A stretch of DNA of 21,308 nt. Source: an uncultured Chitinophagaceae bacterium. Lineage in GTDB: Bacteria > Bacteroidota > Bacteroidia > Chitinophagales > Chitinophagaceae. A model generated the notes under the pieces. The model saw only the letters and a list, made by a program, of their open reading frames with translations, was not told the origin of the DNA and ran no database searches. How positions within the stretch are numbered: position 1 is the first letter of the stretch; the number at the start of each line of letters is the position of its first letter. Made by a program: the position numbers and the translations under genes. The DNA lies in NCBI GenBank assembly GCA_937996595.1, contig CALKVC010000093.1, positions 1 through 21,308 of the forward strand. Reading direction: 5' to 3'. Positions 1 to 7,372 of the stretch are shown here, piece after piece.

Positions 1-1419
1 CTGCACTTTCTGCTGCAATTCCAGTACACTCTCCTTAAACAGGTTGTCCGTATCCATCAGGTCTTTCACCGTCTGGCAACTGTGTATTACCGTGGTATGA
101 TCGCGCCCGCCAAAATGCTCGCCAATCGTTTTCAACGAATTCTTGGTAAACGCTTTTGACAAATACATCGTTATCTGCCTGGCCTGCACAATCTCCCGTT
201 TCCTGGTTTTCTGCAGCAACTTATCATAAGGCACATCAAAATACTCACAAACCATTTTCTGGATGGTGTCTATCGTAATTTCCTTGCTGGACGATTTCAC
301 AAAATTCCGTAACACCTTCTTGGCCAGCTCAAGGTCTATCTCCCGCTTGTTGAGTGAACTCTGCGCCAGCAACGAAATCAATGCGCCCTCCAGTTCCCGT
401 ACATTACTGTTAATATTATACGCTATATATTTCACCACTTCACGGGGCATCTCCAGCCCGTCGTTTTTCATCTTATTTTCCAGTATTTCTATCTTAGTGT
501 CGTAATCAGGCGATTGCAAATCGGCGCTCAATCCCCAGCGGAAACGGCTTAACAGCCTTTCCTGAACACCTTCCAAATCTTTGGGCGATTTGTCGCTCGT
601 AAGGATCAATTGCTTGCCGCTCTGGTGCAAATGGTTGAAAATGGAAAAGAATGCATCCTGCGATTTTTCTGCCCGGTTGAAAAACTGCACATCATCTATG
701 ATGAGCACATCTATCAACTGGTAAAAATGAATGAAATCATTGATCGCATTGTTGCGGCCATGATCTATAAACTGGTTGATGAATTTTTCTGAACTTACAT
801 ACAACACCACTTTGTTATTATGCAGCCGCTTCACTTCGTTACCGATGGCCTGGGCCAGGTGCGTTTTACCCAAACCTACCCCACCGTATATGACCAATGG
901 GTTGAAAGAAGTGGCGCCCGGCTTTTCCGCAACCGTTTTACCGGCCCTGCGTGCCACCCGGTTACAATCGCCTTCAATGTAGGAATCAAATGTATAGGCA
1001 TGATTAAGCTGCGGATCAATCTGCATCTTCTTAAGCCCGGGAATTACAAATGGGTTCTTTACAGGATTATTTATGACTAGCGGAAAATCCATTTCATTAT
1101 TTGAATATGATTTATAACCATTGCCCGGCACATCCATCGTAAGCGGCTTATTCTTGCTGTTTCCACTATCAACCATGATCCTGTATTCCAGCCTCGCCTC
1201 TTTTCCCAATTCACGCTTCAGTGTTTTTGCCAGCAACGATACATAATGCTCTTCAAGGTACTCATAAAAAAACTGGCTTGGTACCTGTATCGTTAAAACC
1301 TTATCTTTTAATTCCACCGGCCTGATCGGCTCAAACCATGTTTTAAAATGCTGCCATTCTACAATATCCTTTATGATCTCTAAACAATTCGTCCAAATCT
1401 TATCAAATGCTTTCTCCAT
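1..1419 (-). CDS. dnaA: Chromosomal replication initiator protein DnaA (3' end just off the window)
   Basis: DnaA binds DnaA boxes at the origin, melts it with ATP and loads the replicative helicase. Reading leftward from the ATG at 1419 gives 473 open codons to base 1, close to the usual DnaA length, so only the last residue or two and the stop are missing. Visible parts in order: an N-terminal domain starting MEKAFDKIW; the AAA+ Walker A motif GGVGLGKTHL near residue 180; Walker B with DDVQFF; the arginine-finger stretch ERLLSRFRWG; and the C-terminal signature GRDHTTVIHS that contacts the DnaA box. It is divergent from the small OB-fold gene at 1844. No strong Shine-Dalgarno sequence precedes the ATG, as is normal in Bacteroidota. 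I am very sure of the identity. Confidence 0.97.
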   Translation of the reverse strand, partial: MEKAFDKIWTNCLEIIKDIVEWQHFKTWFEPIRPVELKDKVLTIQVPSQFFYEYLEEHYVSLLAKTLKRELGKEARLEYRIMVDSGNSKNKPLTMDVPGNGYKSYSNNEMDFPLVINNPVKNPFVIPGLKKMQIDPQLNHAYTFDSYIEGDCNRVARRAGKTVAEKPGATSFNPLVIYGGVGLGKTHLAQAIGNEVKRLHNNKVVLYVSSEKFINQFIDHGRNNAINDFIHFYQLIDVLIIDDVQFFNRAEKSQDAFFSIFNHLHQSGKQLILTSDKSPKDLEGVQERLLSRFRWGLSADLQSPDYDTKIEILENKMKNDGLEMPREVVKYIAYNINSNVRELEGALISLLAQSSLNKREIDLELAKKVLRNFVKSSSKEITIDTIQKMVCEYFDVPYDKLLQKTRKREIVQARQITMYLSKAFTKNSLKTIGEHFGGRDHTTVIHSCQTVKDLMDTDNLFKESVLELQQKVQ

Positions 1420-1478
1420 TTACCTTAAGCAATTTATATCTTGAGTTATTATTTTCTTCGGGAAAAGACGCTAAAAAA

Positions 1479-1486
1479 CAAAATTA
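1479..1486 (-). promoter_or_regulatory. Candidate -7 element for dnaA
   Basis: On the minus strand this reads TAATTTTG, an exact match to the Bacteroidota -7 consensus TAnnTTTG, about 60 bases upstream of the dnaA ATG. No clear TTG -33 element sits at the expected distance. A second match, TATTTTTG, lies at 1527-1534. Such short AT-rich matches can occur by chance here. Confidence 0.35.
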
Positions 1487-1817
1487 TTTTTCCTATAAAA
1501 AGATTCTTTAGCAGGACAGCGAATATCAAAAATAATTTGTTGAAAAAAAAATTTTTTATTCCCTTGTTTTTTCCCGATTGAATACAGATTGGCATTTATT
1601 TGATGAATTCATAATTATCAATGGATTTTCAGTGCCTGCCTGCGTTTTCACCTAATATACCACTAAAAAAATAATCCTGCAACAATTGGCGTTCATTTCA
1701 GGAACAGGCCATTTTTCACTTGCAGGCATACAGCATCCTCACTAATATTTTTTCAGGCATTTTAAGCTCCCGCAAACAGCCCGTTTTCTTCCCTGTATAA
1801 TTATCAGTAAATAGGTT

Positions 1818-1825
1818 TACTTTTG
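1818..1825 (+). promoter_or_regulatory. Candidate -7 element for the DUF3127 gene
   Basis: TACTTTTG matches TAnnTTTG exactly and ends 18 bases before the ATG at 1844, implying a short leader. It overlaps the upstream in-frame TTG at 1823, which argues against TTG as the start codon and for the ATG at 1844. No convincing -33 element is seen. Confidence 0.45.
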
Positions 1826-1843
1826 AATGATAAATGTATCATT

Positions 1844-2233
1844 ATGGGTTACGAACTTACAGGCAAACTGATTGCCAAATACGATACGGTTCAGCGTACC
1901 GAATCTTTTAAAACAAGGGAATTTGTAGTGGAAAAATCTGAGGAAATCAATGGCAGGAGCATCGTAAACTATATTAAGTTCCAGTGTATACAGGACCGTA
2001 CAGCCATGCTCGACAGGATCAATACCGGTGAAGAAGTGAAAGTATATTTCAATATCAAGGGCAGCAAGTGGGAAAAAGACGGTAAAACCAACTATATCAC
2101 CAATTTAGATGCCTGGCGCATTGAACAGATACTCATGACCAACTCGCAGGGCGGGCCCGATAACGATTACCTGGAACCATTGGATACTTTTTCTGCAACA
2201 GCCCCGGATGCAGTGGATGATTTGCCGTTTTAA
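1844..2233 (+). CDS. DUF3127 family protein, OB-fold/SSB-like, with acidic DDLPF tail
   Basis: This 129-residue protein matches the DUF3127 family by its opening (YELTGKL), the KTREFVV strand, the INTGEEVKVYFNIKGSKWE segment and the later DAWRIEQI. The family is common in Bacteroidota and is predicted to form an oligonucleotide/oligosaccharide-binding fold. The tail is low-complexity and acidic and ends DAVDDLPF, much like the DDDIPF end of bacterial SSB that recruits repair and replication proteins. I infer a single-stranded nucleic-acid-binding role; this is not shown. The reading frame can be extended to a TTG at 1823, but that codon lies inside a promoter-like element, so the ATG at 1844 is preferred. 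It is divergent from dnaA. Confidence 0.85.
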   Translation: MGYELTGKLIAKYDTVQRTESFKTREFVVEKSEEINGRSIVNYIKFQCIQDRTAMLDRINTGEEVKVYFNIKGSKWEKDGKTNYITNLDAWRIEQILMTNSQGGPDNDYLEPLDTFSATAPDAVDDLPF

Positions 2234-2262
2234 AAGGAAAGGTTATTTGCTGAATCGATCAT

Positions 2263-2381
2263 ACGTTTAAGACGTTATTCCGTTAAAGGCGTTTAATACG
2301 TTTTTTAACGACTTAAACGATTACCAACGATTTAAACCCATTCAACGATTTAAACGTCTCCCAACGACTTAAAACGCCTTT
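2263..2381. repeat. Intergenic block of short AACGAYTTAAACG-type repeats in both orientations
   Basis: The right half holds four direct copies of a core close to AACGAYTTAAAC, beginning at 2307, 2326, 2344 and 2363, so at intervals of 19, 18 and 19 bases. The left half (2263-2305) holds degenerate copies in the opposite orientation, such as ACGTTTAAGACGTT at 2263. AAAGGCGTTT at 2285-2294 is the exact reverse complement of AAACGCCTTT at 2372-2381, so the block could fold into a long imperfect hairpin. It fills the gap between the DUF3127 gene and the oxidoreductase and ends 11 bases before the next ATG. Function is unknown. Confidence 0.8.
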
Positions 2382-2392
2382 TTACATCCTCC

Positions 2393-3973
2393 ATGCAACA
2401 GCAAATTAACCTCCGATTATCTCCTTCCGAAGCTGCAGATGATTGGCTGGTTAAAAAGAAAATTGCCGCTACCGCCGGAAAAAAAACATCATCCGTTTCC
2501 GGCTTTCATATCTTAAAAAAATCTATCGACGCCAGGGGCAAACAGGTTTTTTTCAACCTGCGGGTAAATGCTTTTATAGACGAACCCTTCCATCAACGGA
2601 TTCCAGCTGAATTCCATTTCAGGGATGTAAGCCATGCTCCGCACACGGTAATCATCATTGGCGCCGGACCGGTCGGGCTTTTTGCTGCCCTAAAACTACT
2701 GGAATCCGGAATAAAACCGGTGATCCTTGAAAGGGGAAAAGATGTACGCTCACGCAGGCACGATCTGGCCCAGCTGAATAAACAGGGCATCGTAAACCCG
2801 GAAAGCAATTACTGCTTCGGCGAAGGCGGCGCCGGAACCTACAGCGATGGGAAATTATATACACGCAGCAACAAAAGAGGCGATATTCAACGGATACTTA
2901 ACCTGTTTGTACGATTTGGTGCGCCCGAAAATATCTTATTTGATGCACATCCTCATATAGGCACCAATAAACTGCCCGGTATCATTACGGCAATGCGGCA
3001 ACTGATAACAGGCTGCGGCGGAGAACTGTTGTTTGAAAAAAAACTAACGGGCATTCGTACAGAAAAAGGCAGGATCAGCTCGGTACAGTGCAATAACCAG
3101 GAAACCTATAAGGCTGATGAATATATACTGGCAACCGGTCATTCTGCCCGGGATGTGTTTGCGTTATTGCATTCCATGAACATACTGGTTGAAGCAAAAC
3201 CATTTGCTTTGGGCGTGCGGGTAGAACACCCGCAATCGCTGATAGATTCCATTCAATATCATTGCCAAATGCGTGATAACCTGTTGCCACCGGCATCGTA
3301 CAGCCTGGTTAACCAGGTGATGGGGCATGGCGTTTTTTCCTTTTGCATGTGCCCGGGTGGTATCATTGCTCCTGCAGCAACCAGTGCCGGCCAGTTGGTA
3401 GTGAATGGCTGGAGCCCATCTAAAAGAAATAACCCGTATGCAAACAGCGGCATTGTGGTGCAGGTAAGTTTGGAAGATGCAACCAGGGAAACAAAACACC
3501 TGAAGCTGGAGCAGGATGACCCGCTGCTATTTATGCATTTTCAACAAATGGTGGAAGAAAAAGCCTTTATTGCCGGAGGTGGTAAGTTTGTAGCCCCTGC
3601 AGCCAGGCTGGTTGATTTTGCTGAAAACAAAATATCCGATTCCTTACCCGCCAACTCTTATATTCCTGGCCTGGCAAGCGCTAACCTGCAGGAAGTGCTG
3701 CCTGGTTTTATCTATCATACACTCGCAAACGGGTTTAAAGCTTTCGGAAAAAAAATGAAAGGCTACTTTACCAACGATGCGGTGGTGGTTGCCACAGAAA
3801 GCCGCACATCCAGCCCGGTGCGTATTCCCAGGGATGAAAAAAACTATAGCCATCCGCAACTAGGCAACCTCTACCCTTGCGGCGAAGGCGCCGGTTATGC
3901 GGGCGGTATTGTTAGCGCCGCTATGGACGGGGAAAATATTGCAGTCTGTATCATAGATAAATTAAAAAAGTGA
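2393..3973 (+). CDS. FAD-dependent oxidoreductase, COG2509-type uncharacterised dehydrogenase
   Basis: A 526-residue flavoprotein. The dinucleotide-binding motif GAGPVG is at residues 90-95 within VIIIGAGPVGLFAALKLLES, followed by ILERG at 111-115, which ends the beta-alpha-beta fold for FAD. A second hallmark, GEGGAGTYSDGKLYTR, is at 143-158, and the C-terminal FAD motif LYPCGEGAGYAGGIVSAA is near the end. These, together with the about 85-residue region before the FAD motif, fit the COG2509 family of FAD-dependent dehydrogenases. Its substrate is not known. The protein is soluble, with no signal peptide. The ATG at 2393 lies just after the repeat block. No terminator is visible after the stop. 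Confidence 0.85.
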   Translation: MQQQINLRLSPSEAADDWLVKKKIAATAGKKTSSVSGFHILKKSIDARGKQVFFNLRVNAFIDEPFHQRIPAEFHFRDVSHAPHTVIIIGAGPVGLFAALKLLESGIKPVILERGKDVRSRRHDLAQLNKQGIVNPESNYCFGEGGAGTYSDGKLYTRSNKRGDIQRILNLFVRFGAPENILFDAHPHIGTNKLPGIITAMRQLITGCGGELLFEKKLTGIRTEKGRISSVQCNNQETYKADEYILATGHSARDVFALLHSMNILVEAKPFALGVRVEHPQSLIDSIQYHCQMRDNLLPPASYSLVNQVMGHGVFSFCMCPGGIIAPAATSAGQLVVNGWSPSKRNNPYANSGIVVQVSLEDATRETKHLKLEQDDPLLFMHFQQMVEEKAFIAGGGKFVAPAARLVDFAENKISDSLPANSYIPGLASANLQEVLPGFIYHTLANGFKAFGKKMKGYFTNDAVVVATESRTSSPVRIPRDEKNYSHPQLGNLYPCGEGAGYAGGIVSAAMDGENIAVCIIDKLKK

Positions 3974-4096
3974 TGCGGGCTACAGGATGTATGTATAAAT
4001 ATGTATTATTCCGGTTAGCTATAATGCCACTTGTATAATTATTATCATCCCTTGTTTCATAAACATCCTAATTTTACAGCCAATATAAGTATACAT

Positions 4097-5023
4097 ATGA
4101 ATGTATTAGAACTGCAAAACATCAAAAAATATTTTGCCACTCAAAAAGCAGTGGATGATATCAGTATGACGATTGGCCAGGGCAATATTTTTGGATTACT
4201 GGGCCCTAACGGCGCCGGAAAAACCACGTTGCTGCGCATGATCACCGGTATTTTTTATCCCGATAGCGGCCAGATCCTCTTTGACGGAAAAAAATTCAAT
4301 GCGCTGGACGATGCCAGGAACATCGGCTATATGCCCGAAGAAAGGGGCCTTTACAAGAAAATGAAAATAGGTGAACAGGCGCTGTACCTGGCCAGGCTGA
4401 AAGGGCTTAGCCGCTCCGAAGCAATGGACAGCATAAAAAAGTGGTTTGTAAAACTGGAAATGGAAAGCTGGTGGAATAAGAACGTGGAAGACCTGAGCAA
4501 GGGCATGAGCCAGAAACTGCAGTTTGTTACAACAGTGCTGCACAAACCCAAACTGATCATACTGGATGAACCGTTCAGCGGGCTCGACCCGGTTAATGCC
4601 AACCTCATTAAAGATGAAATTTTTAACCTGGCAAAAAACGGCAGCACCATCATTTTCAGCACACACCGTATGGAACAGGTGGAAGAAATATGCAACCATA
4701 TCGTTCTGGTAAATAAAGGGAAAAAGATACTGGACGGTACCGTTCACGAAGTGAAACAGCGATACAAGGATAATGTATATCAACTGGGCGCTACCGTTTT
4801 ACCCGAACACCTGATGACACATATTTTTGAAATTGTAAAACACGAGCCGGGCAGATTATTGCTGAAGTTGCAGGAAGGCACAACATCCAATGACGTACTA
4901 AAATATTTTATCAACCAGGGCATTGTGATCCATTCATTCCATGAAGTACTTCCCTCACTGAATGACATTTTCATCAAACTGGTAGAAGGCACATCCAATG
5001 CCAGGGCTTTTCAAAACGTTTAA
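4097..5023 (+). CDS. ABC transporter ATP-binding protein (NatA-like)
   Basis: A 308-residue ATPase subunit of an ABC-2 type exporter. Visible motifs are Walker A GPNGAGKTT at 36-44, the signature LSKGMSQ at 133-139, Walker B LIILDEP at 153-159 and the switch histidine in STHRM at 190. The Q-loop region reads YMPEERGLY at 79-86, the variant found in NatA-like exporters. An extra C-terminal domain of about 90 residues fits DUF4162. The frame opens upstream to a TTG at 4031, but homology begins at MNVLELQNIKKYF, so the ATG at 4097 is chosen. A weak promoter-like TAATTTTA is at 4069-4076. The permease gene follows after 16 bases, so the two form an operon. The exported substrate cannot be told from sequence. 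Confidence 0.93.
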   Translation: MNVLELQNIKKYFATQKAVDDISMTIGQGNIFGLLGPNGAGKTTLLRMITGIFYPDSGQILFDGKKFNALDDARNIGYMPEERGLYKKMKIGEQALYLARLKGLSRSEAMDSIKKWFVKLEMESWWNKNVEDLSKGMSQKLQFVTTVLHKPKLIILDEPFSGLDPVNANLIKDEIFNLAKNGSTIIFSTHRMEQVEEICNHIVLVNKGKKILDGTVHEVKQRYKDNVYQLGATVLPEHLMTHIFEIVKHEPGRLLLKLQEGTTSNDVLKYFINQGIVIHSFHEVLPSLNDIFIKLVEGTSNARAFQNV

Positions 5024-5039
5024 TTTTTAACTGCATCAC

Positions 5040-6332
5040 ATGAACAAGATAGGATTAGTAATAGGCCGCGAATATTTTACCAGGGTAAAAAAGAAATCAT
5101 TCCTGGTTACCACTATTTTGGTACCGTTGGTCATCATCGGGTTTTATGCCGCCATCATTGCCATTACCATCAATGGCGGCAGCGATAAGCAATCGTTTGC
5201 CGTAATAGACGAAGCCAACCTGTTCAATGGCAGCATAGAAACTAAAAACAAATCAATCAGTTTCCATTTTATCCAAAACAGCAGTGAAAAAGATTTCGTT
5301 GGCAAATACAAAGACTCCGGGTACAGCGCTTTCCTTTACATTCCGCCATTCAACCTGGAAAAGCCGGAACAATTTGTGCTGCACAGCCAGTCAACAGTAA
5401 GCCTGACTACAACCAATTCCATAGAACGCATCATCAACAAAGCGATAGAAGACAAACGGCTGGTGGCCCAGGGCATCGACCCCAAAAAATATGAAGCCAT
5501 TGCAGCAGATGTTTCATTACGGAATACCATCGACACCAAAGAAGGCGGTAAACAAAGCATGGCAGGCGTTGCTTACGCCGTTTCGTTCGCCTGCGGCATC
5601 CTTATATATATGATGATGATCATTTACGGCACCCAGGTGATGCGAGGCGTAACCGAAGAAAAGACAAACCGTATTGCTGAAGTAATTGTAAGTTCAGTAA
5701 AACCATTTGAACTGATGATGGGAAAGATCATCGGCATCGGTGCCGTAGGGCTTACCCAATTCGCCATCTGGATCATACTTATGATCATGATGCAGTTTGC
5801 ACTGCCGCTCATTTTCCCGGATATGCTGTCGCAGGTGAACAATGCTGCCAGTAACCCGGAATCTGCATCCATGGTAACTAATATTGCCCAGGGGCTTTCA
5901 TCGCTTCCGGTAACCAAAATAGTGCTGGCATTCATTTTTTATTTTATTGGCGGATACCTTACCTATGCATCTATGTTTGCAGCAATCGGCAGCGTAGTCA
6001 GCGAAGACCAGAACGAAGCGCAGCAACTGGTATTTCCCGTGCTGATGCCTATCATCCTTGGTTTTGTAATCATGATGCAGGCCATCAACGAGCCTAACAG
6101 CAACCTGGCTATTTTCGGCAGCCTGTTCCCGTTAACGTCACCGATAGTAATGATGGGAAGGATCACTTACGAAATACCGGTTTGGCAAATGGCCGTATCC
6201 ATGATATTACTGGTTGGCTGTTTTTTCCTGTTTACCTGGTTAACGGGCAAGATTTACCGTACCGGTATTTTGATGTATGGGAAAAAACCGGGCTGGAAAG
6301 AAATGATGAAATGGGCTTTCAGAAAATCCTGA
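5040..6332 (+). CDS. ABC-2 type transporter permease (NatB-like)
   Basis: A 430-residue membrane subunit that pairs with the ATPase just upstream. Layout is typical of NatB/YhaP-type permeases: one N-terminal membrane span (about 23-45), a roughly 130-residue extracytoplasmic domain, then several spans in the C-terminal half, starting with AYAVSFACGILIYMMMII. The segment MRGVTEEKTNRIAEVIVSS after the second span is a conserved family motif. NatAB of Bacillus exports sodium, but the substrate here is unknown. The stop codon lies six bases from the stop of the convergent wzz-like gene, with no hairpin between them, so the two transcripts probably overlap. Confidence 0.92.
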   Translation: MNKIGLVIGREYFTRVKKKSFLVTTILVPLVIIGFYAAIIAITINGGSDKQSFAVIDEANLFNGSIETKNKSISFHFIQNSSEKDFVGKYKDSGYSAFLYIPPFNLEKPEQFVLHSQSTVSLTTTNSIERIINKAIEDKRLVAQGIDPKKYEAIAADVSLRNTIDTKEGGKQSMAGVAYAVSFACGILIYMMMIIYGTQVMRGVTEEKTNRIAEVIVSSVKPFELMMGKIIGIGAVGLTQFAIWIILMIMMQFALPLIFPDMLSQVNNAASNPESASMVTNIAQGLSSLPVTKIVLAFIFYFIGGYLTYASMFAAIGSVVSEDQNEAQQLVFPVLMPIILGFVIMMQAINEPNSNLAIFGSLFPLTSPIVMMGRITYEIPVWQMAVSMILLVGCFFLFTWLTGKIYRTGILMYGKKPGWKEMMKWAFRKS

Positions 6333-6338
6333 TGGATT

Positions 6339-7361
6339 TTAGTTTGCTGCTTCTGATGGTTTACCAAAAACCGCTTTATAAATTTCGGCTTTGGCATACC
6401 TGTATAACAAACCGGATAACAATAATATCAGCATAAGTACAATTCCTACAAAAAAACCAACTGTGCCAAAAATTATGGGCGATGATTTTTTCACGTTAAA
6501 AGGCGGATCAGGTTTATCAAGTGTGGCAATGATGGGAGTTACTTTCTGCAGGCGCCACAAAGCTTCTTCCCTGTTATTGGCAGATGCATCCCGCTGGCGG
6601 GTAACCCATTCTTTCTGGTTGGCCAGGTTTTCTTTGGGAATGCTGTATTCTATTCTTTCTGCCGGAACAAACATGGTTGTATTGGCCAGTGTTACCGCCT
6701 TCTTATCAAAACCATCCAGCACAGCATCCAGCGAATCAATTTTCTTGATGGTGAAATCGTAATCAAGTTTGGCTTTCTTTATTTTCAGGTCTTTATAAAA
6801 CTCCGACAGCTTATCTATAAAAATATAACTGATCGGGCTTATCAGATCCTTGTTGGTATTGCTGTACACCACTTCCAGGATCCCGTTCTTGTTGATCTTG
6901 GCTGCAATACCGGATTTCAGCAGGTCGCCACCGATGGAAATAAGCGCTGTTTCGTCAGACGGTTTTTTTATTGATTGGCTGAAGATTGACTTTGTAGCAT
7001 TATAGTTATCTATCAGCAGTTCGGCGATGGTTTTGTTGCCCTGTTCCGGTAACCGTTCTTTTGCCACCGCCTCACGGGTATTGCGGCTGAGCGCCAGTTC
7101 AACAATATTGATGGAAGCTTCGTTGCTGAAACTTTTAGGCGCATCGCTGATGCCCAGCAATGAACTGAGCGCACTGGTGGAAGCGGAATTATCGTTAGAT
7201 GTGGTTAATGGAAAAACAGTAGCCCTGGAACTGTACATCGGTTTCACACTCCTGCTGTACAGGAAAAACAAAGCCCCGAATAAAATACCTCCGGCAAGTA
7301 TGATGAACTTGTAGCGGCCAATCCTTAAAAATATATTCTTTACCAGTTCGTGTGTTGTCAC
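6339..7361 (-). CDS. Wzz/GumC-family polysaccharide chain-length determinant protein
   Basis: A 340-residue inner-membrane co-polymerase-like protein. It has one span near the N-terminus (about 19-36, after a short cytoplasmic stretch), a long periplasmic region with helical segments, a proline-bearing stretch (DKPDPPFN) and a second span at about 296-320. This is the Wzz domain layout. It sets the length of, or helps export, a surface polysaccharide. There is no C-terminal tyrosine-kinase domain. The gene starts 11 bases after the SLBB exporter gene and is surely cotranscribed with it. No glycosyltransferase, flippase or polymerase gene is near, so the polysaccharide is made elsewhere. Confidence 0.85.
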   Translation of the reverse strand: MTTHELVKNIFLRIGRYKFIILAGGILFGALFFLYSRSVKPMYSSRATVFPLTTSNDNSASTSALSSLLGISDAPKSFSNEASINIVELALSRNTREAVAKERLPEQGNKTIAELLIDNYNATKSIFSQSIKKPSDETALISIGGDLLKSGIAAKINKNGILEVVYSNTNKDLISPISYIFIDKLSEFYKDLKIKKAKLDYDFTIKKIDSLDAVLDGFDKKAVTLANTTMFVPAERIEYSIPKENLANQKEWVTRQRDASANNREEALWRLQKVTPIIATLDKPDPPFNVKKSSPIIFGTVGFFVGIVLMLILLLSGLLYRYAKAEIYKAVFGKPSEAAN

Positions 7362-7372
7362 AAAAAAATAGT

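Larger units (their letters stand above)
1420..1843. other. Divergent intergenic region, AT-rich on the dnaA side
   Basis: This 424-base gap separates dnaA from the divergent OB-fold gene. The dnaA-proximal half (about 1470-1660) is very AT-rich, with A and T runs around 1548-1562. It could hold promoters or an unwinding element. I looked for DnaA boxes (TTATCCACA-like) on both strands and found none closer than about three mismatches, so it cannot be called oriC from sequence alone. No RNA gene or ORF stands out. Candidate promoter elements at its two ends are listed separately. Confidence 0.6.

Noticed and set aside
1420..1843. Chromosomal origin next to dnaA
   Set aside because: No DnaA box within about two mismatches was found on either strand; AT-richness alone is not enough.
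2307..2381. Possible CRISPR-like array
   Set aside because: Units repeat every 18-19 bases with only about six bases between cores, copies are degenerate and partly inverted, and no cas gene is present.
4196..4783. Long minus-strand ORF (195 codons) inside the ABC ATPase gene
   Set aside because: It is antisense to a fully conserved ATPase and has no recognisable domain; it is a shadow.
6333..6338. Terminator between the convergent permease and Wzz-like genes
   Set aside because: Only six bases separate the stops and no GC-rich stem is seen there.
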